Positions 1 through 8,240 of a DNA stretch of 41,304 nucleotides are shown here, piece after piece (within the stretch, counting starts at the first letter, position 1; each line of letters begins with the position of its first letter). The notes under the pieces are model-generated. The model did no database searches, was not told the DNA's origin, and worked only from the letters and a program-made list of their open reading frames with translations. The stretch is taken from NCBI GenBank assembly GCA_023392575.1, contig JAEVYV010000162.1:1-41304 (forward strand). Direction: 5' to 3'. This stretch comes from Bacteroidota bacterium. Lineage in GTDB: Bacteria > Bacteroidota > Bacteroidia > Chitinophagales > Chitinophagaceae. The translations under genes and the position numbers were made by a program.

Positions 1-121
1 GCGCCTGGGTGTCGCTGGCAAAAGCAATCAGCGTTGTGTCGGTTTTTTGCGGCGGAAGCTGGCTTTTGGCCCGGGAAGTGCCCAAACACAAAAAGCCTAG
101 GAGAATCAGTTTGAAGTGCAT
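1..121 (-). CDS. Secreted protein, N-terminal fragment (possible metallophosphoesterase)
   Basis: Forty codons are visible from the ATG at 121 down to the window edge; the rest of the gene lies outside. The N-terminus has a basic start, a hydrophobic stretch (residues about 4-17) and a small-residue region, which reads as a Sec signal peptide. The mature start contains TLIAFASDTQA. A beta strand followed by SDTQ would suit the first metal-binding strand of a calcineurin-like phosphoesterase, but this is a guess from ten residues. The gene runs in the same direction as the phosphodiesterase operon upstream of it, separated by about 200 bases. Confidence 0.5.
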   Translation of the reverse strand, partial: MHFKLILLGFLCLGTSRAKSQLPPQKTDTTLIAFASDTQA

Positions 122-153
122 AAGAAAATCGTTGCTGCGGGTTAAAGATTTAC

Positions 154-170
154 CGGCGGACCAACCGCCG
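154..170. other. Perfect GC-rich hairpin in intergenic region
   Basis: CGGCGG at 154-159 pairs with CCGCCG at 165-170 around a 5-base loop. It lies between the end of the phosphodiesterase operon and the cut-off gene at 121. No T-run follows on the minus strand, so it is not a convincing intrinsic terminator; it could be a 5' UTR structure of the gene at 121. Confidence 0.3.
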
Positions 171-318
171 AAAAGAAAATAAAGTTGGAACCTGAACAAA
201 ACCTACCTAAGTGAGAATTGCGTTGAAAGCCTGCCTGCCGGTTTTCAAAATTCTGCTATTTTTTGCTAGGGAAACCTTAAATGGGAAGGATGAAAGGTTA
301 AGATTTTTGGAAGGTGGC

Positions 319-1578
319 TCATTGCTTTGAATAATAATAGTAGGCAACCAGAGAAGGACGATTGGTAAGGACCCCATCATAATTCCCCTCGTTCATCAAT
401 TCGCTGATTTTCTTGCCGTCATCGATGGGCCAGACAAAAACCTTGTGGCCGGCGGCCTGCATTTTTCGCAAATCTTCTTTTTGCAGCCCTTCTGTCCATA
501 TAGGCGGCGCCCAGATCGTGGCATCCATAGCAATTGCGTATTCCAGGTCCAGTTCACAAAGGGAAGGAATGGTTTGATAGCCCGAAAGGGTTTTGAATTC
601 TTTAAACAGGTCTTCGCTACTGATTCCAACAGTGATCTCCACTTTGCGGCCAACAGCAGCGGCTGTTCCCATTGCTTTGGCTTGTAACTCTTTTATCTTT
701 TGAAGATAACCGGTGTCTTTTATATCTAACCATACATGGCGCAGATCTGTTTGGTGAATGATGATATCCAGTGCTTTGTCCAGTCTGGGAATTTTTTCTC
801 CGTTTTTTAAATATACTTCCGAAGCCAGCTCTGCATAGCTGTATTCTTTCAATTTTCCCCCGATTCCTGTTTTATGGGTAAGGCGGTTGTTGATCCTTTC
901 GTCATGGTAAAGAACCAAAACGCCATCACGGGTTTGCTGCACATCAACTTCCACCCCTGTAGCGCCCAGCCGCGAAGCCAGTTGAATGATTTCCACCGAA
1001 TTTTCCGAGGCCGGCAAAAGATCTCCGTTGCGGCCGCCCCCTCTATGAGCGATAATCTCAAGCGGTGTTTCGGTATACAGGGGCCGCATGTATTTCAAAC
1101 TGATTTTTTTTGTAGGCCCATCATTCCCTTCGCCATACCTGCCCTCAATGATGATTTCTTTATTTGGTTTTTGTCCTGTATTGGTAGCTCTATCTGTCGG
1201 TTGAATAATGAATCTTGCCTTGCCGGTTTTCCTGTTCATGGCCTTTCGCCAATAACCATTTAATAAAATGGAGTCGTTTACCTCTTTTCCTCGGCAAATA
1301 AAGTAAGCAGCCTCTGCTTCACAAAAAATCGACAGGTAGTGGATCGTATCCCTGCCGGTTATGGCAGCACTCCATTTCAATACGGCCAGCCTTCCAAAAT
1401 CTGTACCCGCTTCAATGCCGTAGACACCTTCCAAACCCTCGCGGGCCTGCGGACGCAAAGGGCTGCCCGTGGAAGCATCAAAAAGATCCCACGCCGTGTC
1501 GGGCACCGGCGGCTGTAAAATTCTATGACAGGAGGTCATGAAAAAATAAAACAAGAGTTTGAGAATGCTTCTTGTCAT
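319..1578 (-). CDS. Glycerophosphodiester phosphodiesterase family lipoprotein (copy 2)
   Basis: Predicted periplasmic lipid-anchored GDPD that hydrolyses glycerophosphodiesters to glycerol-3-phosphate and an alcohol. Numbering is from the ATG at 1578, chosen because it gives a short lipoprotein signal with lipobox Cys17 (FFMTSC) and matches the start of the paralogue at 3570. The open frame extends to 1737, but that part runs into the neighbouring gene and is not signal-like. The GDPD core begins at HRGGG (His178). Metal ligands Glu210 and Asp212 sit in VEVDV, and the second catalytic His225 is in YHD. About 160 residues precede the core and match no domain I recognise. The last gene of a four-gene operon; 419 aa. 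It ends with four tyrosines followed by SKQ, like its paralogue. Confidence 0.85.
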   Translation of the reverse strand: MTRSILKLLFYFFMTSCHRILQPPVPDTAWDLFDASTGSPLRPQAREGLEGVYGIEAGTDFGRLAVLKWSAAITGRDTIHYLSIFCEAEAAYFICRGKEVNDSILLNGYWRKAMNRKTGKARFIIQPTDRATNTGQKPNKEIIIEGRYGEGNDGPTKKISLKYMRPLYTETPLEIIAHRGGGRNGDLLPASENSVEIIQLASRLGATGVEVDVQQTRDGVLVLYHDERINNRLTHKTGIGGKLKEYSYAELASEVYLKNGEKIPRLDKALDIIIHQTDLRHVWLDIKDTGYLQKIKELQAKAMGTAAAVGRKVEITVGISSEDLFKEFKTLSGYQTIPSLCELDLEYAIAMDATIWAPPIWTEGLQKEDLRKMQAAGHKVFVWPIDDGKKISELMNEGNYDGVLTNRPSLVAYYYYSKQ

Positions 1579-1694
1579 GAGGTAATTACATTGCTGATTG
1601 CAAACAAGCAGGCCATTTTTTCTGGACCGGGGACTGATAAAAAGAAAATGATAAAAAATTATGCCGACCAAACCGCCACAAAATGGATGCGCAA

Positions 1695-2309
1695 TTACCA
1701 TCGTAAAAATTTCCAGACCAACTGCAGTTGCAGGCAAATCGATCCGTCCCTGGACTCAGCGGCATCCAGCCATTTTAGTTCCGTTCCCAGTCCCAGGTTT
1801 TTGGAAAGCGGATGAATATAGGAAGCGGCGGCCATCCAGCCCACGCTTACTTTGTTGGAGGAGGTTTTGCCAGCATAATCCAGTCTGGTTTTGGTAAAAT
1901 AAACACCAGAACCTGCAAAAACATTGATGCGTTTGGTGAGGGGCATGCTCCATTCCAGCAAAACCGGAATGGCATTCAACACCACTTTGCCTTTGTTGTT
2001 GGCAGAATCCGTGATGGTATAGGAAAGAAAGGTCATGTAGCCGGTTTCCAGCCCTAGTTTTAATAAATGATCGGGGTGCCACATCAGCCGGAGGGTGGAC
2101 ACGGGATTGATGTTGGCAATGCGGGGCCGCAGGTAAGCCAGGGCTCCGGCATACGAAGGGTAGTAGCCCAGCCCACCACTTGCATACACAACCAGGGAGT
2201 AATCGCCTCTGTGCCGGGGTTGCGAGGTAAACCCCTCGTCCTGCGCATTTGCTTCGACACAAATGGCGGAAAGCAAAAAAAAGCACCAGATGATTTTATT
2301 GCCTGACAT
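1695..2309 (-). CDS. Secreted protein, predicted small outer-membrane beta-barrel
   Basis: 204 aa with a clear N-terminal signal peptide ending near ANAQ (residues about 20-23). The rest is rich in alternating hydrophobic and polar residues with Gly and aromatics and ends in an aromatic residue (KFLRW), which is the pattern of an outer-membrane beta-barrel of the OmpA/OMP_b-brl kind. No enzymatic motif is seen. Its ATG lies inside the 3' end of the upstream phosphodiesterase gene (14-base overlap), so the two are probably translationally coupled. Exact function unknown; a porin-like or surface role is inferred from shape and operon context only. Confidence 0.65.
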   Translation of the reverse strand: MSGNKIIWCFFLLSAICVEANAQDEGFTSQPRHRGDYSLVVYASGGLGYYPSYAGALAYLRPRIANINPVSTLRLMWHPDHLLKLGLETGYMTFLSYTITDSANNKGKVVLNAIPVLLEWSMPLTKRINVFAGSGVYFTKTRLDYAGKTSSNKVSVGWMAAASYIHPLSKNLGLGTELKWLDAAESRDGSICLQLQLVWKFLRW

Positions 2310-3570
2310 AATAGTAATAAGCCACTATGGAAGGATAGTTTGACAGGATGCCATCGAACCTACCCTCGTGCATAAATTGATAAACATTGGGCGGAATGTC
2401 CAGGGTCCACACAAAAGCCCTTTTTCCTTCCGCATGTATTTTTTCTACTTCCGGGTTTTGCAGCCCCAGCGTCCACCGCGGCGCCCAAATGGGGGAATTG
2501 GCCCGGGCTACGTCGGCTACACTTAATTCGCAAACGGAAGGGATGTTTTGATGATCCGGCAAAGCCAGAAAATTAGTTAACACCGTTTCGTCGGGAATAC
2601 CAATGGTGATTTCCAGTTGGCGGCCCAGAGCGGCTGCTTTTTGTTGGTACTCCAGCTGCAGGCTGCGCAGGACGTGCATGGAACCCGAGAACTTTGTATC
2701 CATCCATACAAAACGCAGGGGCGTTTGGTACAAAACGGTTTCAAGGGCCTGCCGCAGGGTGGGAATTTTTTCGCTATTCTTCAAACGAACCAGACTATTC
2801 AACTGAGCATAACTGTAGTTTTCAATGGGGCCGAGCAAGCCGTTTTTTTGAATGAGCCTTTCGTTTAAGGTGGCATCGTGATAGAGGATGGGTACTCCAT
2901 CGCTGGTGAGGCGTACGTCAACTTCGATCCCGGTGGCCCCAAACGGAGCAGCCAGCCGGATTATTTCTACCGAATTTTCCGAAGCCGGCAACAGGTCGGC
3001 TGTACTGCCGCCGCCGCGGTGGGCCACAATCTCAAGCGGGGTGGTGCGATATAGCGGCCGCAGGTATTGCAAGCGCAGGGGCTTTGCCGGAAAACTTTCG
3101 CCCAGGCCATAGCTGCCTTCCATAATGATGGAATCCGCGGCCGCTGCGGGTGCGCTGCTCAACAAATGGCCGGCGCCGTTGGTTTGGGTAATGATGAACC
3201 TTGCTTTTCCCGTTTCGGTAGTCTGCATTTTTCGCCAGTAACCATTCAGCAAAATAGCGGTGTCCAGTCTTCGGCCTTCCAAAATAAAATAGGAAACCTG
3301 CTTTTCACAAAACAGCGAAAGGTGGTAAACGGTGTCGGGCCCATTTGCTGTATAGCTCCACCGGGCGGCGGCGGCAGCACCAAAGGCATTTTCGTGATCC
3401 GAAAGGGAATAAACGCCTTCCATTTTTTGCCGGGTGAACGCCTGCAGGGGCACTGCGGACGGCGATTGGAAAAGCGCCCAGGTGGTGTCGGGCACGGGGG
3501 CTTCAAAATTCCGTTTGCAGGAGCAAAGCATAAGAAAGAGCATCGTCAGTATTCCAAAATCCGTTTTCAT
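2296..3570 (-). CDS. Glycerophosphodiester phosphodiesterase family lipoprotein (copy 1)
   Basis: 424 aa paralogue of the product at 319-1578, similar along its whole length, including the unassigned N-terminal region of about 165 residues. Lipobox LCSC puts the acylated Cys at 18. The GDPD core starts at HRGGG (His184). Glu216 and Asp218 in IEVDV are the expected metal ligands, and His231 in YHD is the second catalytic residue. Family knowledge predicts hydrolysis of glycerophosphodiesters in the periplasm, for example for phosphate or glycerol scavenging; the real substrate cannot be read from sequence. It overlaps the upstream gene by 4 bases (ATGA) and the downstream gene by 14 bases, so it sits in a tightly coupled operon. 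Confidence 0.87.
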   Translation of the reverse strand: MKTDFGILTMLFLMLCSCKRNFEAPVPDTTWALFQSPSAVPLQAFTRQKMEGVYSLSDHENAFGAAAAARWSYTANGPDTVYHLSLFCEKQVSYFILEGRRLDTAILLNGYWRKMQTTETGKARFIITQTNGAGHLLSSAPAAAADSIIMEGSYGLGESFPAKPLRLQYLRPLYRTTPLEIVAHRGGGSTADLLPASENSVEIIRLAAPFGATGIEVDVRLTSDGVPILYHDATLNERLIQKNGLLGPIENYSYAQLNSLVRLKNSEKIPTLRQALETVLYQTPLRFVWMDTKFSGSMHVLRSLQLEYQQKAAALGRQLEITIGIPDETVLTNFLALPDHQNIPSVCELSVADVARANSPIWAPRWTLGLQNPEVEKIHAEGKRAFVWTLDIPPNVYQFMHEGRFDGILSNYPSIVAYYYYVRQ

Positions 3571-4295
3571 AAAATAAGCCCCACAATTACTTGCGGGAAA
3601 AAAAGATTGCGGTCAAAGGGTTCAAACAAGGTCCAGGTTTGCCAGAAAAAATTGCTGTAAATGGCCCGAAAGCCCAGGGTGAGGCTTTTTGTGCCGTAAA
3701 AAGGTTGTTCCAGAAAAACGCTGTAGGCCGAGCCACTGAAAAGGCGGTAGTCCGATGCCACTTTGGTATCGCCGGCATAGGTGCTGATTGCGAAATTCAT
3801 CAGCGCCTCTGCTTTTAAGGTAAGCAGGATGGCCTTGTTAAAGCGATAGCCAATGGAAAGATTGGGGTAGTTCTGCCACCCGCTGCCGGTGGTCTTTAAT
3901 CCTTCCACGTTGATGAATCCAAACCAATAAGCCAGATCGTTGCCTATGGCCAGGGATGTTCTTTTACTAACGGGCAGGGCCCAACGCGGACCCAGGGAAA
4001 TGATGTTTTGAAAAATCTGGAAGTTGAGCCTGCCGTCCAGGTAAAGACGGTTGTGTAGTTTGCGAAGCACATGCAGGTCGGCGGCGGGCACCCGAAAGTG
4101 CAGTTCTTCCGTGATCTCATAGGGCATGGTGGTGGCGGTAAACCCAAGGGCGGTTTGCCATTTTTGCTGCATGGGATAAGGAAAGAAAATGCGTTTGGCT
4201 GCCTGCGCCGCCGTGTCTTGCGCCCCTGCCGGCAGGCAAAAGAAACAGGCTGTCAGAAAAACCACAATCCGGTGTCGGGTTGTTGCATTCATCAT
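3567..4295 (-). CDS. Secreted protein, predicted outer-membrane beta-barrel
   Basis: 242 aa from the ATG at 4295 (an ATG at 4292 is equally possible). This start gives a signal peptide with a hydrophobic core (VVFLTACFFCLPAGAQ) and cleavage after AGAQ; the frame is open further upstream to 4466, but that part is neither signal-like nor needed. The mature part has many short amphipathic strands with Gly and aromatic residues, consistent with a beta-barrel; no catalytic motif is seen. First gene of the phosphodiesterase operon, overlapping the next gene by ATGA. A role in moving or sensing the phosphodiesterase substrate is only inferred from context. Confidence 0.6.
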   Translation of the reverse strand: MMNATTRHRIVVFLTACFFCLPAGAQDTAAQAAKRIFFPYPMQQKWQTALGFTATTMPYEITEELHFRVPAADLHVLRKLHNRLYLDGRLNFQIFQNIISLGPRWALPVSKRTSLAIGNDLAYWFGFINVEGLKTTGSGWQNYPNLSIGYRFNKAILLTLKAEALMNFAISTYAGDTKVASDYRLFSGSAYSVFLEQPFYGTKSLTLGFRAIYSNFFWQTWTLFEPFDRNLFFPQVIVGLIL

Positions 4296-4430
4296 AAAGG
4301 TTGATTCAATCGGCCTAAAAAATGGGTCTGATATTTTGTGGTTGTTTTCGAATATTGGCCATGGAGAAACCTTCTTATCCCAACAAGCTATACAATAAAT
4401 GGGCCGCGGTCTGATGGTGGGTTTCGAAAA

Positions 4431-4457
4431 AAAATAAACCCCTGTAGAAACAGGGGT
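4431..4457 (-). terminator. Intrinsic terminator, minus strand
   Basis: A perfect 7-bp stem (ACCCCTG at 4438-4444, CAGGGGT at 4451-4457) encloses a 6-base loop. Read on the minus strand, the stem is followed by TTTATTTTTTTT. The T-tract exists only in this direction. No minus-strand gene runs into it: the RRM gene immediately upstream is on the plus strand. It must therefore end a short transcript or lie in the leader of the operon starting at 4295. Confidence 0.7.
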
Positions 4458-4509
4458 CGCAACCAAAACTAACTGCTTATGAGAAAAATTTCTGCTTTAT
4501 GTGAGAACA
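4431..4509 (-). ncRNA. Candidate small RNA or terminator-attenuated leader
   Basis: On the minus strand a TAnnTTTG-like -10 element (TAATTTTG, 4517 to 4510) is followed by about 70 bases that carry no minus-strand ORF and end in the strong terminator at 4457-4431. A small AGAAA/TTTCT hairpin and an unpaired GTTAGTTTTGGTTGCG segment lie in between. No good -33 TTTG was found at the right spacing. The stretch could be a standalone sRNA, or an attenuator 135 bases upstream of the phosphodiesterase operon. This is inferred from structure and not matched to a known RNA family. Confidence 0.4.
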
Positions 4510-4711
4510 CAAAATTACCCCTCATTTTTATAAGGGATTGTTAGTGGTTTGTTAGTATATAATTAATGTTGATCCTGAACTGATTATAAATGCTAATATG
4601 AAGCTTTGGTTTGTTGATGCACATCAATTATGTCATGTCAAATATCTATTTCTTTTGATCATTTACTACTCACCAATAAGTTCTGTACTTTTACCAAAAT
4701 AAATATCCTGT

Positions 4712-5062
4712 ATGAAACTTTTTGTAGCAGGCCTGCCATACGATTTGTACGATGATGAGTTAGTGGAGATCTTCGAAAAATTTGGCACCATTGCTTCGGC
4801 CAAAGTTACCATTGATAAAGAAACGGGAAAAAGCCGCGGGTTTGGCTTTGTAGATATGCCCAATGATGATGAGGCCAGAGATGCCATTGAACACCTCAAC
4901 GATATTTCTTTGGGCAAAAAACCACTGGTGGTTAAACAGGCCGATGAAAGAGGCCCGGGCGGACAAGGCGGCTATGGCGGCAACCGGGGCGGTTTTCGTG
5001 GCGGACACAGTGGGGGCGGCGGCTTTAATAAAAGAGAAAATCCCCGCGACCGGCGTTACTGA
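4712..5062 (+). CDS. Glycine-rich RRM RNA-binding protein
   Basis: 116 aa. A single RNA recognition motif fills residues about 1-80: RNP2 is LFVAGL (3-8) and RNP1 is KSRGFGFV (40-47), both with the aromatic residues that stack on RNA. A Gly/Arg/Asn-rich tail follows from about residue 84, as in cyanobacterial and Bacteroidota Rbp proteins often linked to cold or stress responses. The RNA targets are unknown. It is monocistronic, with AT-rich sequence upstream. Its last 7 bases overlap the 3' end of the convergent gene at 5056. Start chosen at the first ATG, directly before the RRM. Confidence 0.93.
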   Translation: MKLFVAGLPYDLYDDELVEIFEKFGTIASAKVTIDKETGKSRGFGFVDMPNDDEARDAIEHLNDISLGKKPLVVKQADERGPGGQGGYGGNRGGFRGGHSGGGGFNKRENPRDRRY

Positions 5063-5799
5063 TTCATCCGGTTGTTTTGTTGCTGCTTATTTCCTGCACT
5101 CCGAAATTGCTTTAGCTTATCGTTTAAGTAGTAAATGATGTCGTCGTTTGATGGGTGCTGCCTCAACCATTGATAATCGGGAGTATAGAGGTACATAAAT
5201 CTGCGCAGTTCTTCTCCTTTCAGTCCTGTGTAGGAGGCCACTAGTTGGGGCGAGAACCGGTAGTTTATATAAGCGATCTGCTCTGTTTTTTCAAAAAACG
5301 CTTCTTCTCTTTTTTGATTGCGGTATTTCTTTTTGGTGAACCGGTCCAAATTCAGGGCAATGCCAAAACCCAAAGACCGGTCCGAAGACACCGTACCCAA
5401 TTTTTGCCCTCTCATTTGGTCAAAGGTTGCCCTTCTTTCCATGCTGTCGATCTGGTACCGGGTATACCTTGCCTGAACGGTAACATTGGCCAGGATATTT
5501 CCCGCCGGCTCCAGATAAATCGTCAGCGTGTCGCCAAATAAAATGGTGTAGCGCAAGGTGTCGTACTTGTACGACTGGGCCAGGGCATACAAGACCTCGT
5601 TGGGCTGCACCCGGATGCGGAAAAAACCATTTATATCTGTTTGCACTTTATTGCGGGTTGCCGGGTTGGAGATGGTTCCGCCCGAAATAGGAAAATGAGT
5701 GATGCTGTCTTTGAGGTATCCGCTGATCCAGCGTTGTTGGCCGTGTGCCCAAGCGCTAAAGAATATCAAGGCAAGAGCGATACAAAGGGGCTTTGTCAT
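5056..5799 (-). CDS. Secreted CarboxypepD_reg-like domain protein
   Basis: 247 aa from the ATG at 5799, which gives a clean signal peptide (residues 1-20, ending WAHGQ); the frame extends upstream to 5841 without adding a plausible signal. Residues about 22-100 (GYLKDSITHFPISGGTI, then NGFFRIRV) have the pattern of the carboxypeptidase-D regulatory-like beta-sandwich, common at the N-terminus of TonB-dependent receptors and as a standalone domain in Bacteroidota. The C-terminal half (about 110-247) is charged, contains a probable helical part, and has no motif I recognise. Cell-surface or periplasmic location is predicted. Converges with the RRM gene, overlapping by 7 bases. Confidence 0.7.
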   Translation of the reverse strand: MTKPLCIALALIFFSAWAHGQQRWISGYLKDSITHFPISGGTISNPATRNKVQTDINGFFRIRVQPNEVLYALAQSYKYDTLRYTILFGDTLTIYLEPAGNILANVTVQARYTRYQIDSMERRATFDQMRGQKLGTVSSDRSLGFGIALNLDRFTKKKYRNQKREEAFFEKTEQIAYINYRFSPQLVASYTGLKGEELRRFMYLYTPDYQWLRQHPSNDDIIYYLNDKLKQFRSAGNKQQQNNRMNQ

Positions 5800-5955
5800 G
5801 GCTGAAGTTGTGCTGCTGAAATTAAAAAAGAATGGGCCCATAAATGGTTAAGGTCAGGTTAATACACGGTTGTTGGCACCGCGGCTGTCGCTGTCTATTG
5901 GTCACCTATTTTGGTCCACAGGTCAAAACAATTTTCTAAAGGGTGTGCGGCACGA

Positions 5956-5963
5956 TAGGTTTG
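5956..5963 (+). promoter_or_regulatory. Candidate -7 element of the acyltransferase/two-component operon
   Basis: TAGGTTTG is a full match to the Bacteroidota TAnnTTTG element, 16 bases before the ATG at 5980. The -33 partner would be TTTC at 5933-5936 (spacing 19), one base off the TTTG consensus. The very short resulting 5' UTR lowers confidence. Confidence 0.35.
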
Positions 5964-5979
5964 TTTCAAAATCAAGTGT

Positions 5980-7191
5980 ATGCAAACTTCAAACCGTCAA
6001 TCCTACCTCGACTGGCTGCGCATCATGGCGATTGTAGGTGTTTTGTTTTTTCACAGTGCCATGCCCTTTGCTGCAGAAAGCAACTGGCACATACGCAACC
6101 AGGAAACCTCCAGCCTGTTGCTTGAGTTCAATTTTTTCCTGAGCCGTTTTCGCATGCCGCTGCTGTTTTTTATTTCCGGTGCGGTCACCTGTTTTATGCT
6201 GCAAAGAAGAACGGCCGGGCAGTTCATTGGCCTGCGTTTTAAAAGACTGTTTGTGCCCCTGGTTTTTGGGATGTTGTTCATTGTGCCTCTGCAGGTGTAT
6301 ATGGAAAGACTGGAGCAGGGTTTTAAAGGAAGCTTTTTTGATTTTTACCCAACCATATTCACAACCGGTGCTTATCCCAAAGGAAACCTGAGCTGGCATC
6401 ATTTGTGGTTCATTGCTTACCTATTTGTGTACGATGTGGCGCTGGCTCCGCTGTTTAAATGGGGTGTTGTGCACCAATCGAAACTTGGTTTTTTTAAATG
6501 GTTTGCCGGGGGCAAAAAAATCTATTTGCTCATGCTGCCCTCAGTAGGAGCATTTTCTGCCATGGTTCTGCATTTTCCCGAAACCCATGACCTGATCAAT
6601 GATTGGTGTTGGTTTGTTTACTGGCTTTGGTTTTTGGTGGCTGGTTTTGTGTGTATGTGTTTGCCTGCATTAATGGACAGCCTGGAGCGGAACCGCCGCA
6701 CTTCTTTTACCTGGGCGGTGCTCACCATTTTGATCATCAACTACCTGCGGTGGAACAAACTGGAGCCGGATAATGTGCTGGTGGACTGGCAAAGTGATCC
6801 CCGAACCTATCTTTATCTCTGTTTGTATGCCCTTACGGCCTGGTTGTGGGTGTTTACGGCCATTGGCTACGGCAAACGCTATCTCGACAAAAAGCACCCG
6901 GCCTTGGCGTACATCAACCGTGCGGTCTATCCCTTCTACATCCTGCATCAAACCGTAATTGTGGTGATTGCGTATTATGTTGTTAAAACAAGCGATACCA
7001 TTTTTTTGAAATACAGCTTTCTTGTTGTTGTTTCGTTTTTGTTGAGTATGAGCATTTATCATTTGTTTGTCCGGCCGTTTGCCCTAACCCGGTTTTTGTT
7101 TGGAGCGAAAGCCCAGGAAGCAAAAGCGCCGCAGAAGAAGAAAAAAGAAATTGGGGCCAGGACTCCACTGCCGGAACTGCAGCAGGCATAG
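5980..7191 (+). CDS. Acyltransferase family 3 integral membrane protein
   Basis: 403 aa with about ten hydrophobic segments. The N-terminus, with YLDWLRIMAIVGVLFFHSA (residues about 8-26), is the hallmark first helix of acyltransferase-3 / OpgC-like proteins, including the conserved Arg and the His of the putative active site. These enzymes transfer acyl groups, often acetyl or succinyl, from the cytoplasm to extracytoplasmic sugars or lipids. The C-terminal 25 residues are a Lys/Ala/Gln-rich cytoplasmic tail. It precedes a LytS/LytTR pair by 29 bases and is probably co-transcribed with it. The acceptor cannot be predicted. Confidence 0.85.
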   Translation: MQTSNRQSYLDWLRIMAIVGVLFFHSAMPFAAESNWHIRNQETSSLLLEFNFFLSRFRMPLLFFISGAVTCFMLQRRTAGQFIGLRFKRLFVPLVFGMLFIVPLQVYMERLEQGFKGSFFDFYPTIFTTGAYPKGNLSWHHLWFIAYLFVYDVALAPLFKWGVVHQSKLGFFKWFAGGKKIYLLMLPSVGAFSAMVLHFPETHDLINDWCWFVYWLWFLVAGFVCMCLPALMDSLERNRRTSFTWAVLTILIINYLRWNKLEPDNVLVDWQSDPRTYLYLCLYALTAWLWVFTAIGYGKRYLDKKHPALAYINRAVYPFYILHQTVIVVIAYYVVKTSDTIFLKYSFLVVVSFLLSMSIYHLFVRPFALTRFLFGAKAQEAKAPQKKKKEIGARTPLPELQQA

Positions 7192-7220
7192 TCATTTTTC
7201 AATAACTTATCTTAACAGCA

Positions 7221-8240
7221 ATGAAACCCGTTTGGCGCTCTGTTTTTCCTGCTTTTTTTGGCCTGACGATTTATGCCAGCATCCGGCTGGTCACTGATGT
7301 GCCCACCGGCGAGCGGTTTTGGAAGCGACCCCTGGCCCAAAATGCCATTGAAATCATCTCGGTCATTTTGCTGGCCTATTTGTTTGATGCGCTGCTGCGC
7401 TTTGCGGTCCGTCAATTCAACAAAGACCAAAAGGGGTTTAGCATCAAAAAAATGACCCGTGAGTTTGGCATTCTGTTGCTGGTGTGCATCCTTTTGATCA
7501 ACCCGGCTATTTTTTTGATCCACTACCTGGCCCGGGACCCTATTGATTGGGCCGATGTTACCATTGCCAATATTGTGGTGGGGCTGTATGTATTGTTGCA
7601 TTATGCCATTGCAAGAGGCAATCACTTGATTCATTCGTATGTGGCGCAAAAAACCCAGATCGAACGGCTAAAAAACGACCAGTTGCAAACCGAACTGAAG
7701 TTTTTAAAAGCGCAGTACCACCCGCATTTTTTATTCAACGCCCTAAACACGATTTATTTTCAAATGGATGAAAGCATCCCGGCGGCCAAGCGTACGATTG
7801 AAAAATTTTCAGAATTGCTGCGCTATCAGTTGTACGACCAACAACAGCTGGTATCCCTGCAGCAGGAACTGGATCATTTGCAAAATTTCATTCATCTGCA
7901 AAAACAAAGAACTTCCGGCAAGCTGAAGCTGGAGGTTTTTTTCGATGAACAACTGGCCGCACAAAAAATTTATCCGCTTTTGCTACTGCCCCTGGTTGAA
8001 AATGCGTTTAAATACGTGGGCGGTGCCTGGCAGCTAAAAATAGAAGCCAGAAAAGAACCGGACTCGGTTTGTTTTCGGGTGTACAACAGCCTTCCACCCG
8101 CAGCCACCCAAAAGCAAGGCGGGATTGGCCTGGAAAACCTGCGGCGCCGCCTGGAGCTGTTGTATCCGCACCAGCACCAATTAACCATCCGCCAAACCCC
8201 TGCGGATTTTACCGCCGAACTTAAATTGCAGATCGTATGA
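7221..8240 (+). CDS. LytS/YehU-type sensor histidine kinase
   Basis: 339 aa. Four hydrophobic segments (about 8-24, 45-62, 82-102, 113-132) form a membrane input region without a recognisable sensor domain. A short coiled-coil leads to the His_kinase (PF06580) block YHPHFLFNALNT, with the phospho-acceptor His at 169. The ATPase part has an N-box PLVENAFKYVG (Asn261) and a G-box near GGIGLENLRRRL. The stop overlaps the start of the response regulator gene by ATGA, so they form one two-component system. The stimulus is unknown; the acyltransferase upstream may be a target or a partner. Confidence 0.92.
   Translation: MKPVWRSVFPAFFGLTIYASIRLVTDVPTGERFWKRPLAQNAIEIISVILLAYLFDALLRFAVRQFNKDQKGFSIKKMTREFGILLLVCILLINPAIFLIHYLARDPIDWADVTIANIVVGLYVLLHYAIARGNHLIHSYVAQKTQIERLKNDQLQTELKFLKAQYHPHFLFNALNTIYFQMDESIPAAKRTIEKFSELLRYQLYDQQQLVSLQQELDHLQNFIHLQKQRTSGKLKLEVFFDEQLAAQKIYPLLLLPLVENAFKYVGGAWQLKIEARKEPDSVCFRVYNSLPPAATQKQGGIGLENLRRRLELLYPHQHQLTIRQTPADFTAELKLQIV

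Noticed and set aside
849..1263. Long ORFs on other frames across the phosphodiesterase gene
   Set aside because: They are shadows of the GDPD coding frame with unnatural compositions and no motifs.
1579..1737. N-terminal extension of the phosphodiesterase at 319
   Set aside because: The extra 53 residues are not signal-like, overlap the upstream gene, and are absent from the paralogue, which starts directly with a lipoprotein signal.
4479..4544. Plus-strand 21-residue ORF that could be a leader peptide
   Set aside because: It lies antisense to the putative small RNA, has no downstream terminator or stem on the plus strand, and its residues show no amino-acid run typical of attenuation peptides.
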